Position numbers and translations under genes: made by a program
Notes under the pieces: generated by a model
Databases searched by the model: none
The model's input: only the letters and a program-made list of their open reading frames with translations
What the model was told of the DNA's origin: nothing
Shown here: piece after piece, positions 38,601-42,292 of the stretch
Layout of the letters: every line of letters starts with the position of its first letter
How positions within the stretch are numbered: position 1 is the first letter of the stretch
Assembly (NCBI GenBank): GCA_963921935.1
Contig: OY998178.1
Coordinates: forward strand, 57,323,451-57,387,450
Direction of reading: 5' to 3'
DNA: 64,000 bases
Source: Galeruca laticollis
Lineage: Eukaryota; Arthropoda; Insecta; Coleoptera; Chrysomelidae

Positions 38601-41116
38601 CCTCGAAACAGCGGTGGAATGGTTTGCGATTTTCGTTGATGAAACAGTAATAAATGAACGCATCATTTCTTCAATCTAAAATCCACCAATGAATATAAAA
38701 ACGTAGTTGGTGGATTGGTGGATCTATTGGTGAATAAAAAAGCATGCCCTTTGTATTCCATTTTTGGGGTAAAAATGTACTTTTCCTGTAGCCAATAATA
38801 TCTGACAGCCAGCAGTGTTTAACGCCGACAATGTCGTCACCTGCTGAGTGTGCGTATTTGCATTATCTGGACCAATTGAGTTTTGGTAATGATTGGAGGA
38901 TTTAGGTATAGGTAATTAGACGTGATTGTTGTACAGAATATTACCCATTTATATAAAGTTTATTTGTGAATATAAAATAATAGTGATGACTAGTTAACAG
39001 TTACTTAAAAATCAAATTAATTCTAATTGTCAAAAAATATCGATTCCTAACGTTCACTACTGTCACTCACTTTTTAACCCCTATCGATTTTAGAATCAAA
39101 ACCGCCACAGAATGATCTAAGTCGGAAGAGTGATTACCACTTCTGGGCGGACATCACATTCAGTTCAGACTAATACGTTGACATGCTGCTGGTTTATGGT
39201 GGATGTAAAAAAATGCTCGACGAGCCCGTTTATACCACATTTGCCTCAACGTCGTCAGGTAGCACATATGGTTTTTCCTAGATTGGAACGGAAATTGTGG
39301 AACAGTTCATTCCCAAACAAAAACTATGCACCACACCGAAATATTGTGAGAAATGATGATTTTATTAATATACTTCCCTTAGAAAAATAGCTGAAGAAAT
39401 CGGAATAAGCAAAAGCAGCTTAAAGAATATTATGAAGACACACAAATATAACCTTTCATTTAGTTCAAGGACTGAGGATTTCGAAGGAAGATTGGACTTA
39501 ATTTCTCTAATTGATGTTATGATTGCCGATAATCCCTTGCTTTTACATCAAATATTTTAGACTGATGAAAGCAGCTTCCACAACAATGGTGAATACACAT
39601 AATGCCCAATAATGGTCGAACGAAAATCCACACTAGCTTTGTTCAACTACTTTCCAAACAGTTTGGGTACAACTGTGTAGTGTGGGTCAATGGTCATTTG
39701 ATTAGGCCGTAGTTTTATGAGGGCACGTTGACTGCAGAAAGATATTTACATTTTCTTGTACACGCAGAACCTGTCTCAAGTACACGGGGCGAGTTTACAA
39801 ACTACAAGCCGGATTTTTCACAATCAGCTTGTAAAATAGTTCAGTGAACTCGATGCTCTCGCTCCGTTAGCTGCTTGTAAAAACACTATGCAAAAAGTTG
39901 AACTACCGGCGACTTTACACACCACTTGCTGGCTTTTTAGCGAGCTGGCTTATAAACTATGCACGTGTACTCACAGCAGCGTGTGCATAAGTGGCTAGTA
40001 GCATTGGTCTTGAAGATGTCAGAGGAGCAGGTGCTAGCGGGAGTTGCAGCTGTAACTAAAATGATTATTAACGAGTTAATTGGACGAAGAGAAACCACCA
40101 ATTGTTTAGCAAATTCTCTAAATAGCCTCACCTAACAGCAAATGACAACACGTGGTTTGCACACGCCAGATAATTGGCTACTGAGCAAGTGGGAAATTTT
40201 GTGTGTACTCGACTACTAGTACACCCGCCGACTCGTCGGCTTTTTACAAGCCGGCCTGTTAGCTTGTAAACTCGCCCTGCGTACTTGAGCCTTTATGGAA
40301 GACATTCATTTGGTACAACGGAATATAATGCTCTGGCAACAAAACTTTGCCCCACCTCACAATGCAGGTATTGTTGAAGACCATCTTGACCAGCTTTTTC
40401 CCAACGGGTGGATTGGTACTTATGGATCTATAGTTTGGCCACCCGCGCGCCAGAACTAAGACTACTGGACTATTTTTTGTAGGGTTATCTTAAATATTTG
40501 ATTTATCAAACACAATCTGTGGATTTAGATGACCTTAAAGAATGTATTCGTGAAGCATGTCGTAGCGCTACACCAGCTATGTTTCAGGCGGCCTGCACAA
40601 GAATACTTTTAACACATTATGCAGCTTACAAGGACTCTGTAGGAAATAATTTTGAACACTTGCTATAATTTTTTGTTCGTTTTTTGAAATGCATCATAGG
40701 TATTCAAGTTGAAATTCGTACTTAATGTAATGTTAATGCTTTTCTTATTATTAATAAAATAGATACCAAGTATGTGCTAACGTTTAATTTCATATCCAGG
40801 GGGAGCCACTTGAAAATAAAAAGTTAGGGGTATAAGTTACCACAGGGCTGTCAAATGTAATACATTGTTCATACATCTTTAGGATTGATGCCATTCAAAT
40901 TATTTTTTAATTATCTTGTGGAATAAGCGAGATTTTGCCTATATACGATAACTTGGGAGACCCTGTAAAAATATTTCTTATGTTTTAGATATAGTTATAA
41001 CCAAAGATAACCCAGCGTTCTCCATGATAAACGATTCTGACGAGGATGTTATTTACGGTTCAGAAGAAGAAAGTCGTCAGCCCTTGACTCAAACAAGAAA
41101 CGATGATAGCGATTGA
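538..41116 (+). CDS. TMEM181: TMEM181 orthologue, 12 coding exons (537 aa)
   Basis: Multi-pass membrane protein of the TMEM181 family (Wntless-like transmembrane region). The cellular role is poorly known; from memory, human TMEM181 is a host factor for a bacterial cytolethal distending toxin. Exons: 538-698, 756-859, 1227-1409, 3045-3144, 14077-14227, 20716-20796, 22244-22343, 23747-23874, 24594-24743, 26653-26755, 32690-32914, 40989-41116. They total 1614 nt, all introns are GT-AG and all phases agree. The ATG follows an in-frame TAG at 532-534. Residues about 67-90 form the first hydrophobic segment, then comes a lumenal or extracellular part (about 90-235), then about seven further membrane segments to residue 485, and an acidic cytosolic tail with DNPAFSMINDSDEDVIYGS. 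The length is near that of animal homologues. There are no stops or frameshifts, so it looks functional. Introns 4, 10 and 11 are enlarged by nested transposons. Assignment rests on remembered family motifs (YPM..WSIEQKW, STHY/NTHY..S.EF..FYG). Confidence 0.9.
756..859 (+). CDS. TMEM181: TMEM181 exon 2 (first membrane segment)
   Basis: Acceptor TTTTAG|ATCC; donor GCAG|GTAGGT. Encodes MRLYSMHKRELCAVF followed by a hydrophobic stretch ending FVGVAG. The last 47 bases are copied in a tandem duplication just downstream. Confidence 0.9.
813..954 (+). repeat. 71-bp tandem duplication of exon-2/intron-2 junction
   Basis: Copy A (813-883) spans the last 47 bases of exon 2 plus 24 bases of intron. 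Copy B (884-954) repeats it with about six substitutions. In copy B the donor GCAG|GT reads GCAG|AT, so it cannot act as a second splice donor. Confidence 0.85.
1227..1409 (+). CDS. TMEM181: TMEM181 exon 3
   Basis: Acceptor TTATAG|GTCC, donor GACG|GTAAGG, phase 1 at both ends. Encodes the start of the non-membrane region (PPITMSTIVDG ... LSIENIDG). Confidence 0.88.
1868..2320 (-). pseudogene. Degraded repeat-family protein remnant
   Basis: Minus-strand conceptual reading, with frameshifts and several stops, gives pieces such as VVDPDMNHIMVSDQFSRLL, EEQGEYFHQEMMNFEQLYPG and DGDYIWGLIRET. These resemble, from memory, a multicopy uncharacterised insect protein family of probable transposon origin with an EEQGERFHQ-type motif followed by a tyrosine-rich YxGxY.EN segment. 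It cannot encode a protein now. Function unknown. Confidence 0.45.
3045..3144 (+). CDS. TMEM181: TMEM181 exon 4
   Basis: Acceptor TTCCAG|GAGAAA, donor ATAG|GTTAGT. Encodes EIIDKLFGVSVALSGLSVEH and following residues. A Tc1-like transposon begins at 3170, only 25 bp past the exon end. Confidence 0.88.
3655..3695 (-). other. Hammerhead-ribozyme-like motif
   Basis: On the minus strand CTGATCA, a 4-bp stem (GTAA/TTAC), then GAAAC and GTC in hammerhead order. The core G at position 8 is C, so activity is unlikely. Probably a Penelope terminal-repeat scrap. Confidence 0.4.
4091..5930 (-). pseudogene. IS630-like DDE transposase relic with introns
   Basis: Order on the minus strand: exon with MSGKWLNSRSQEFVINLIEY (start about 5930), a roughly 55-bp intron, HTH-type exon VATALKISVKTVCSLKKRE (about 5750-5570), a second intron, then the catalytic part from about 5015. 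Catalytic residues are visible as LDETWIYAKGT, VIVMDNTPYHS and HCEFNAIELIW (D, D, E). At least three lesions are visible: an extra A in a poly-A run in the first exon, a frameshift at about 4825 and a stop after the VFSSK segment. A transposase with spliceosomal introns is less usual than the single-exon form of Tc1. Same broad family as the relic at 45.9-47.0 kb. Inactive. Confidence 0.75.
6495..7522. other. Intron 4 sequence without recognised genes
   Basis: AT-rich. ORFs here are short and have no recognisable motif. Two AACCTA units near 6735 are not enough to suggest telomeric repeats. Confidence 0.5.
7523..8617. mobile_element. Candidate element with short inverted ends
   Basis: The sequence TTTTTCGTGCAAT at 7530-7542 is inverted at 8597-8609, with weaker similarity extending to about 20 bp. 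The interval encloses the recombinase-like fragment at 8204-8455. No clear target-site duplication; boundaries uncertain. Confidence 0.35.
8204..8455 (-). pseudogene. Crypton-like tyrosine recombinase, N-terminal fragment
   Basis: Encodes MSDTDNDISVSSTPPEL then IPEKSKRQYEKCYGEFKDWC and SENILLAYLMQKS. This resembles the SAM-like core-binding domain (first about 80 residues) of tyrosine recombinases multicopy in insect genomes. It stops right after the expected KS, so the catalytic R-H-R-Y domain is missing. It could be a first exon, because GT follows AAAA, but no partner exon is visible. Probably a dead Crypton-type fragment. Confidence 0.5.
9229..9262. repeat. (TA)n microsatellite
   Basis: About 17 TA units. 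Confidence 0.9.
9670..9861 (+). CDS. Small ORF inside Harbinger-type element
   Basis: 63 codons, including STSKVARKLLFTENMKLKLDD and FWNYELNQEKTTKEEYHTLF. No family recognised. It lies on the opposite strand to the BESS relic and could be the start of a lost nuclease gene; that is inference only. Confidence 0.25.
   Translation: MLRVCSFFKMSTSKVARKLLFTENMKLKLDDGDESFWNYELNQEKTTKEEYHTLFISPVKATS
10279..10503 (-). pseudogene. MADF/BESS accessory protein, C-terminal relic
   Basis: Encodes a basic/acidic coiled region (MIDENYRQKMLDIESKKIKL) followed by EDVLFFRSLIPDYKLLP and a helical end. That pattern fits a BESS motif (F..S..P..K.L), which in insects pairs with an N-terminal MADF DNA-binding domain. 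Upstream minus-strand sequence to about 10730 gives an acidic, serine-rich linker with a stop and frameshifts; the MADF domain is absent. Such proteins accompany PIF/Harbinger nucleases as Myb/MADF-like partners, consistent with the enclosing element. Confidence 0.55.
11484..11560. promoter_or_regulatory. Subterminal repeats of pogo element
   Basis: Four spaced copies of a GGRTAATRTCRACC-like motif (ATAATATCGACC, ATAAAATCAACC, GTAATGTCAACC, GTAATATCAACC). The same motif recurs at the other end (13547-13600, 13800-13830, 13945-13955). Likely transposase-binding sites. Confidence 0.6.
11605..13521 (-). CDS. Pogo/Tigger transposase with C-terminal PHD-like finger (638 aa)
   Basis: Cuts and rejoins its own transposon ends; acts in the nucleus. 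I chose the Met in MPRQKYTRKTSRASWSEKDM because the 28 upstream codons (from 13605) run through terminal repeats. Numbering from that Met: Psq-type helix-turn-helix at about 14-60; CENP-B-like second HTH region at about 65-135; DDE_1 domain at about 175-385 with catalytic Asp in NVDETGISN (D181), LLMDNHSTHS (D290) and SHRLQPLDVGFF (D326), the DDD form typical of pogo. Residues 430-585 are low-complexity and acidic/basic. The last 45 residues hold a C4HC3-like cluster (C..C, C..C, H..C, C..C) ending at the stop. The frame is fully open. Close relatives include domesticated proteins of the jerky/CENP-B type, but TIRs here show a transposon. Confidence 0.9.
   Translation of the reverse strand: MPRQKYTRKTSRASWSEKDMERALKTIHDKVASIRKTAQMFNIPYGTLQDRLKGRFATKKYKMGRKSVFTVQQEEDLAKHVINLSRHFYGLTSSSIRKLAFEFAQTNKIKNTFNKEKAMCAKYWFYAFMRRNPTLSCRKPEATSLSRVLAFNKDEVTIFYDNLDKLYSEHTFEAHRIFNVDETGISNVHVPSRIIAQKGQKQVGAVTSGERGQLVTVVVAMSAAGSFVLPMFIFKRKRMKEALERNGPTGAVYRCSKSGWITEEIFEDWIQHFAKFTKASKYDPVLLLMDNHSTHSTLRSYHYCRDNGIKVVSVPPHTSHRLQPLDVGFFGPLKSAYNQECDRYIKARKHEKILQTDIAELFKTAFNKVAAVEKGVKAFETTGIYPFNRSVFSDEEFSTLLVDPAPNAEQNQEPIIAETNAITRLEKTLHPVPGPSKIKQHDPPSMKRALPISPTSTVQQPSPLKAPSPIPGPSKTKRHRTPSFGSESSELELEEIVDDELTDDDDPTLQLPVENRSFAELLPLPTVTTRTKSRKTKHSQILTSTPLKEELENKEEKKQQKLKKLEKQKDIKQEKLKKASRRIVPEKKDNSTNADICSVCQEFGKSNEVWWRCRSCAVWTHADCTIIENAKDYVCSKC
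14077..14227 (+). CDS. TMEM181: TMEM181 exon 5
   Basis: Acceptor TTTTTAG|ATCC, donor TTTAC|GTAAGT, ends in phase 0. Encodes RSRHLKCEKRCDEFVVAHLG, including a Cys pair likely in the lumenal domain, and ends NINELLFY. Separated from exon 4 by a 10.9-kb intron. Confidence 0.88.
14228..15345. other. Intron 5 sequence without recognised genes
   Basis: No coherent ORF or paired repeats seen. Confidence 0.5.
15421..17506 (+). mobile_element. 5'-truncated LINE inside the foldback element
   Basis: Flanked by the direct repeat AAACAAAAACTA (15409-15420 and 17507-17518). Contains pieces of endonuclease, reverse transcriptase and a C-terminal domain in one orientation. The 3' end is purine-rich (GAAGAAGATG) without poly-A. 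RTE-like in style; clade not certain. Confidence 0.75.
15440..17453 (+). pseudogene. LINE ORF2 relic (endonuclease remnant, RT, C-terminus)
   Basis: Three main open pieces: 15675-16124 (endonuclease/RT linker, KPWFTNEVKELAKEKKEVY), 16380-16874 (reverse transcriptase: RKAPGIDNINNELIKYGG; NGIRQGESLSSTLVNIIMD; catalytic box VLCYADDAVLVAE) and 17061-17453 (RPILTYATETRAETSTTK ... RWVRERKRGWRDHVERM). An endonuclease tail with SIIDYVITNRQ is readable just before 15675. Frames change several times and stops occur at 16124 and 16246, and the segment between motif A and the KYGG block looks deleted. The element needs target-primed reverse transcription to move, so this copy is dead. Confidence 0.75.
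18116..19345. repeat. 1.2-kb imperfect palindrome (two inverted compound units)
   Basis: Left arm 18116-18715 and right arm 18725-19345 are reverse complements with a centre near 18720. Each arm has a terminal block (AAACAACTACTTTCCT, CCGTTCTTTGAAGA) at both ends around a distinct middle block with GAAGATTCCG and ACTTACGAGAAGTA. No coding content recognised. Probably a foldback transposon or an inverted pair of one non-autonomous element. Confidence 0.7.
19361..19415. repeat. (TA)n microsatellite
   Basis: About 27 TA units directly after the palindrome. Confidence 0.9.
19416..20558. other. Intron 5 sequence without recognised genes
   Basis: AT-rich. No ORF or repeat that I can classify. Confidence 0.5.
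20559..20634. repeat. (TA)n microsatellite, once interrupted
   Basis: Two TA runs separated by TTCA, ending 81 bp before TMEM181 exon 6. Confidence 0.9.
20716..20796 (+). CDS. TMEM181: TMEM181 exon 6
   Basis: Acceptor ATTTCAG|TTTAAA. The donor ATCACA|GTAGGT keeps phase 0; the GT four bases later would shift the frame. Encodes FKTYNPSFTQIEIWFRFMFL and the start of a membrane segment. Confidence 0.85.
21113..21760 (+). pseudogene. LINE C-terminal remnant
   Basis: The frame at 21113-21340 gives FDKQSSDGLVMGSFSQK and CRKCKHEPILL. After a frameshift come HILAACSFLFQSDYFHRYNQ and KYIELADDIKRM. This order (DKQ.S..W, C..C, H..A.C, Y..L...I..MW) is that of the C-terminal region of a LINE polymerase common in insects and cnidarians. 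Many stops and no RT core. Sense strand of TMEM181, intron 6. Confidence 0.45.
22244..22343 (+). CDS. TMEM181: TMEM181 exon 7
   Basis: Acceptor TTTTCAG|ATCTGG, donor GACA|GTAAGA, phase 1. Encodes IWYQNSLRKYPMCNWSIEQK and LLPLLMAY, a conserved part of the family. Confidence 0.9.
22420..22604 (+). other. Open stretch of unknown identity in intron 7
   Basis: About 60 codons open, including REEDRFYLKGMPLKILGLVF. Slightly less AT-rich than its surroundings. No family recognised and no splice sites that would fit TMEM181. Confidence 0.2.
22620..23746. other. Intron 7 sequence without recognised genes
   Basis: No recognisable coding content. Confidence 0.45.
23747..23874 (+). CDS. TMEM181: TMEM181 exon 8
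   Basis: Acceptor TTTTCAG|ATCCGG, donor ACAG|GTTAGT, ends phase 0. Encodes NPVFPMSFLVNSWLPGMIDA and a membrane segment ending HGLRQ. Confidence 0.9.
24594..24743 (+). CDS. TMEM181: TMEM181 exon 9
   Basis: Strong polypyrimidine tract before CAG|AACGAT; donor TTTTAT|GTAATG, phase 0. Encodes NDRHVLTFYFPKCFIVLMMW ... DPTVDTSDFY. Confidence 0.88.
24877..25837 (+). mobile_element. PIF/Harbinger-type element, internally deleted (961 bp)
   Basis: GGGCCATGTTCATAATCTTT at 24877 is inverted at 25837 with two mismatches near the tip. Candidate AAT repeats flank it (24874-24876 and 25838-25840). Encloses a Harbinger nuclease fragment. Confidence 0.7.
25144..25560 (+). pseudogene. Harbinger (HARBI1-like) nuclease, N-terminal fragment
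   Basis: After a repeat-rich start (EVREIREIREMRELNK) come FDNNTKNPLELLTKYKLKIN, FTKQRIRTILEIIKDDI and ICVASRYFAKGSYQQDIM. Then, past a stop, VSGVNSSTRSRIIKQVNIAL. This is the order D..NP...F...FRF....I..L / AL.fFA.GSFQ..vGd..GvSq.tvsr.i. of the helix-turn-helix part of PIF/Harbinger nucleases. The catalytic DDE part is missing. Frame broken at 25462. Confidence 0.65.
25841..26652. other. Intron 9 sequence before exon 10
   Basis: Nothing recognised except the branch-point region and polypyrimidine tract just before 26653. Confidence 0.4.
26653..26755 (+). CDS. TMEM181: TMEM181 exon 10 (short, easily missed)
   Basis: Acceptor TTTTTAG|GTTGTT, donor TTTTG|GTAAGT. Encodes VVKAFFYIFGVIYFMYLSSL and LILRAYSELRSMPYF: a membrane helix followed by the AYSELR..PY motif that I recall for this family. 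Enters in phase 0 and leaves in phase 1, matching exons 9 and 11. No ORF over 60 codons covers it. Confidence 0.9.
26900..27360 (+). pseudogene. LINE reverse-transcriptase relic (upstream half)
   Basis: Readable pieces: MKIGIKQGHSLSPLLFILY, YGDDTVLI, MKMELNINKTKVMIINE, then a KYLGT-like stretch. Frames and stops are scrambled. The downstream half of the same kind of LINE resumes at about 32300 after the inserted LTR element. Confidence 0.6.
28951..29260. mobile_element. Small Penelope-like insertion, family B copy 1 (310 bp)
   Basis: Flanked by the direct repeat GTTACATAAGA (28940-28950 and 29261-29271). Two inverted arms (about 28990-29092 and 29163-29260) both end in the same terminal sequence GAGTTTCATTTAAAAACACT. 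Outside the left arm is a unique tail of about 40 nt. The left arm holds a hammerhead-like core on the minus strand. Confidence 0.65.
29070..29103 (-). ncRNA. Hammerhead-like ribozyme motif
   Basis: Minus strand: CTGACGA, one extra T, stem GATA/TATC with a 6-nt loop, GAAAC, AATT, GTC. The catalytic core consensus CUGANGA...GAAA is complete, and stem III is the self-complementary ACAAUUGU, which favours a dimeric form. Stem I is only about 3 bp (ATT/AAT). The extra base before stem II makes activity uncertain. Confidence 0.45.
29923..31285 (-). pseudogene. LINE ORF1 (gag-like) relic
   Basis: Pieces: MTPYPTEYTKRLREKIENLN, then 30070-30417 with ISWVREAAMAAANYDIAKFS and NPPGFRTSKKCASFNNIM. Rich in charged residues, as expected of a nucleic-acid-binding LINE ORF1, but no CCHC knuckle is readable. 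Frames are broken. Confidence 0.45.
31371..32067 (+). pseudogene. Gag-like relic of the LTR element
   Basis: Conceptual frames give FVVFKERMKQLFIERKIVD, FYTAKKYDNESVWDWA-like and KYEKNI..DK segments, resembling a Gypsy-type capsid region (F...RK...E....WA). The last open piece (31858-32067) ends in a basic IILRRRSQIKPPERSLF just before the polypurine tract. The matching start lies before the LINE insertion (27513-27685, MSDDDFKNPLDSDM). Several stops; no activity possible. Confidence 0.45.
32300..32520 (+). pseudogene. LINE C-terminal relic (downstream half)
   Basis: Readable as RKIAEVGKPITKQI, RPRSQWIDQIEEIRLNKGK and TQEDVKILARDRTA, the C-terminal W.DQ..ED...G.....A.DR..W pattern of RTE-like and related LINEs. 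Stops at two expected Trp codons. Belongs with the relic at 26900-27360. Confidence 0.55.
32690..32914 (+). CDS. TMEM181: TMEM181 exon 11
   Basis: Acceptor TATTTCAG|TACTTC, donor CATG|GTAAGC, phase 1. Encodes LRLRFLTLLVVIVLLITSIV, a loop with LNTHYSNSSEFMCFYG, and a last membrane segment ending MAYVYSPGTKDVH. Confidence 0.9.
34061..34520 (-). pseudogene. Copia RNase H/3' end relic
   Basis: Minus strand, frames broken: YMALFDAEREALFLK, IYEDNNGCQLL, HKRSKHIDIKYNFSREQIEK, TGEQVADILTKPLPIAKF. This is the Copia RNase H ending (E..AL....E...L, HIDI.YH..R, ...AD..TK.L). A TGTTGGAT at 34061-34068 (minus) marks the probable start of its 3' LTR, which would run left from there. Confidence 0.65.
35215..38290 (-). 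pseudogene. Bel/Pao LTR-retrotransposon polyprotein relic
   Basis: Minus strand from right to left: aspartic protease-like DUF1758 part with ARALLDSGSQSSFIV (about 38230), a following region with KEDRLEEILEKFLDQEYG (about 37700) that precedes RT, a fragment near 36700-36860, then the integrase zinc-binding domain at 36074-36571 (ILRVGGRLSNTELHFNQKFP, RHEHRRLRHAGPQNVLNNVR, ITCKRFNA) and a degraded integrase C-terminus to about 35230. The order protease, RT, integrase H2C2 is that of Bel/Pao. Most of the RT/RNase H is unreadable, and a G9 run at 35332 is among the lesions. No intact gene. Confidence 0.75.
38291..39119. other. Unclassified stretch inside the mariner nest
   Basis: Repeated TCCACCAA/TTGGTGGA words near 38570-38740 hint at a small inverted-repeat element. 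No coding content recognised. Confidence 0.3.
39120..40690 (+). pseudogene. DUF4817-type mariner transposase relic
   Basis: N-terminal helix-turn-helix region (39130-39390) with CWFMVDVKKC-type start and RLERKLWNSSFPNKNY; then KIAEEIGISKSSLKNI-like, DESSFHNNG-like (first Asp at about 39560) and LTAERYLHFLVHAEP. Transposase sequence is broken at 39775 by another insertion and resumes at 40290 with MEDIHLVQRNIMLWQQNFAP, DHLDQLFPNGWIG, DYFL-GYLKYL and DDLKECIREACRSATPAMFQ. Stops and frameshifts occur throughout, including in the third catalytic region. Relatives have the same DUF4817 plus DDE_3 layout in many insects. Confidence 0.7.
39775..40289. mobile_element. Short TIR element nested in mariner transposase
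   Basis: Ends CTCAAGTACACGGGGCGAGT (39775) and CTCAAGTACGCAGGGCGAGT (inverted, 40289) continue with GTTTACAA and a shared ACAAGCCGG block. It interrupts the transposase reading. Target duplication not clear. A 34-codon ORF beginning MSEEQVLAGVAAVTKMIINE has no recognised family. Confidence 0.65.
40989..41116 (+). CDS. TMEM181: TMEM181 exon 12 (stop codon)
   Basis: Acceptor GTTTTAG|ATATAG. Encodes the acidic tail DNPAFSMINDSDEDVIYGS and ends at TGA 41114-41116. Only 23 bp separate it from the end of a mariner transposon at 40965. Confidence 0.9.
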
Positions 41117-42292
41117 ATATTGATAAGTTGTTTAAGAGAATTGTATTTATTTAATCGGTAGGTACTTTGTATTGTTACAAGTACCCGAAAACGTGCTAAA
41201 TTTTTGCCGACAATGTAATTGTATCTCAAAGTTCTTGTCTAGAGCGAGCTTTGTTGGAGAATGAAAGAAGATTCTTGAAGTTTAAACAAGATTTTATCGA
41301 ACTGAACATTATACAGGAGCATGGAGTTTTACTAGAATTTTTTTAAATTTAGATTGTTCTCATAGAAAAATATCTAAAAAAGAACTCATGATCAGTCAGA
41401 TATTTACCAACAACTAAATTTATCATAATAAGTGTTTAAATTAATATTACGAGAGTCATTATTTATGTATGTATTGGGAATTGGAAACGCTGGTGTTGTC
41501 GTGTGAAATATGTCGCCGACAATTGAAAGTTTGACAATTTTGACAGTACACGTACTCAGAACGTTTTGACGTGCAGAAATATTTATGTTGTTCACAGTAA
41601 GCTGAAAATTTCGGCCAAAAATGTAATTGACTGCGTCTTATGGAATTTCTATGATCAAATAATTTTAATTTTCCAATGTTTCAGCATTTTCGAAACAGTT
41701 GAAGATATGGCACACCAGAATTCTGTTTGCAATAAAAAAAGTAAATAATATATAAGGCATTTTTAAAAGCGTCACACCCTGTATGAAAAATTTATGGGTT
41801 ATCGAATTTATTCCATTTATCAAAAATGTATTTATCTCGTTTATTTTGAATTTAGGTACTGAGTCAATTTTAAAAAAATATTTTAAACTTTGTATGTATC
41901 CCATTTGACAAAAAAATATAAAAATCGCCCTGTATATATAGGCCAACAATGTTCGAATGTTTATTGAACTTACATCTAATACATTGAACGTTTACATGTA
42001 TTAATGTTAATATGAACGTTTACATGTATTAATGTTAATATTAACAATGTTATTATAGGGATATTGATTTAAGACGAATTTAAAGCAAACATGTTTTTGA
42101 AAAATGAATTGAATCTTTGATATCATTTCAAATTAAATTGTTGTTTTATACTGATAGTACTCAATAAACTATATTTGTATTTTCAGAATAGTTTCATTTT
42201 AAAACCCAAAAAATGATGTTAATTTTTAAATTCAAAATAAGATTTTTTAATAAAATATAAGTATTATTTTATAAGAACATATTTTATACTGA
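41117..42292. other. TMEM181 3' flank
   Basis: AT-rich; probably begins with the 3' UTR. No AATAAA close to the stop. The first clear one is near 42165, too far to assign with confidence. Confidence 0.35.

Larger units (their letters stand above)
33266..40965 (+). mobile_element. Mariner-type transposon swollen by later insertions (7.7 kb)
   Basis: Left end CAGGTGCCCCAAGTTATTGT (33266) and right end CAGGGTCTCCCAAGTTATCG (inverted, 40965) stay similar for about 110 bp (TATATAGG, ATCTCGCTTATT, ATAATTAAAA). TA follows the right end. It contains a DUF4817-type mariner transposase relic on + and, between the left end and that gene, Copia and Bel/Pao remnants. Fills most of TMEM181 intron 11. Confidence 0.65.
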
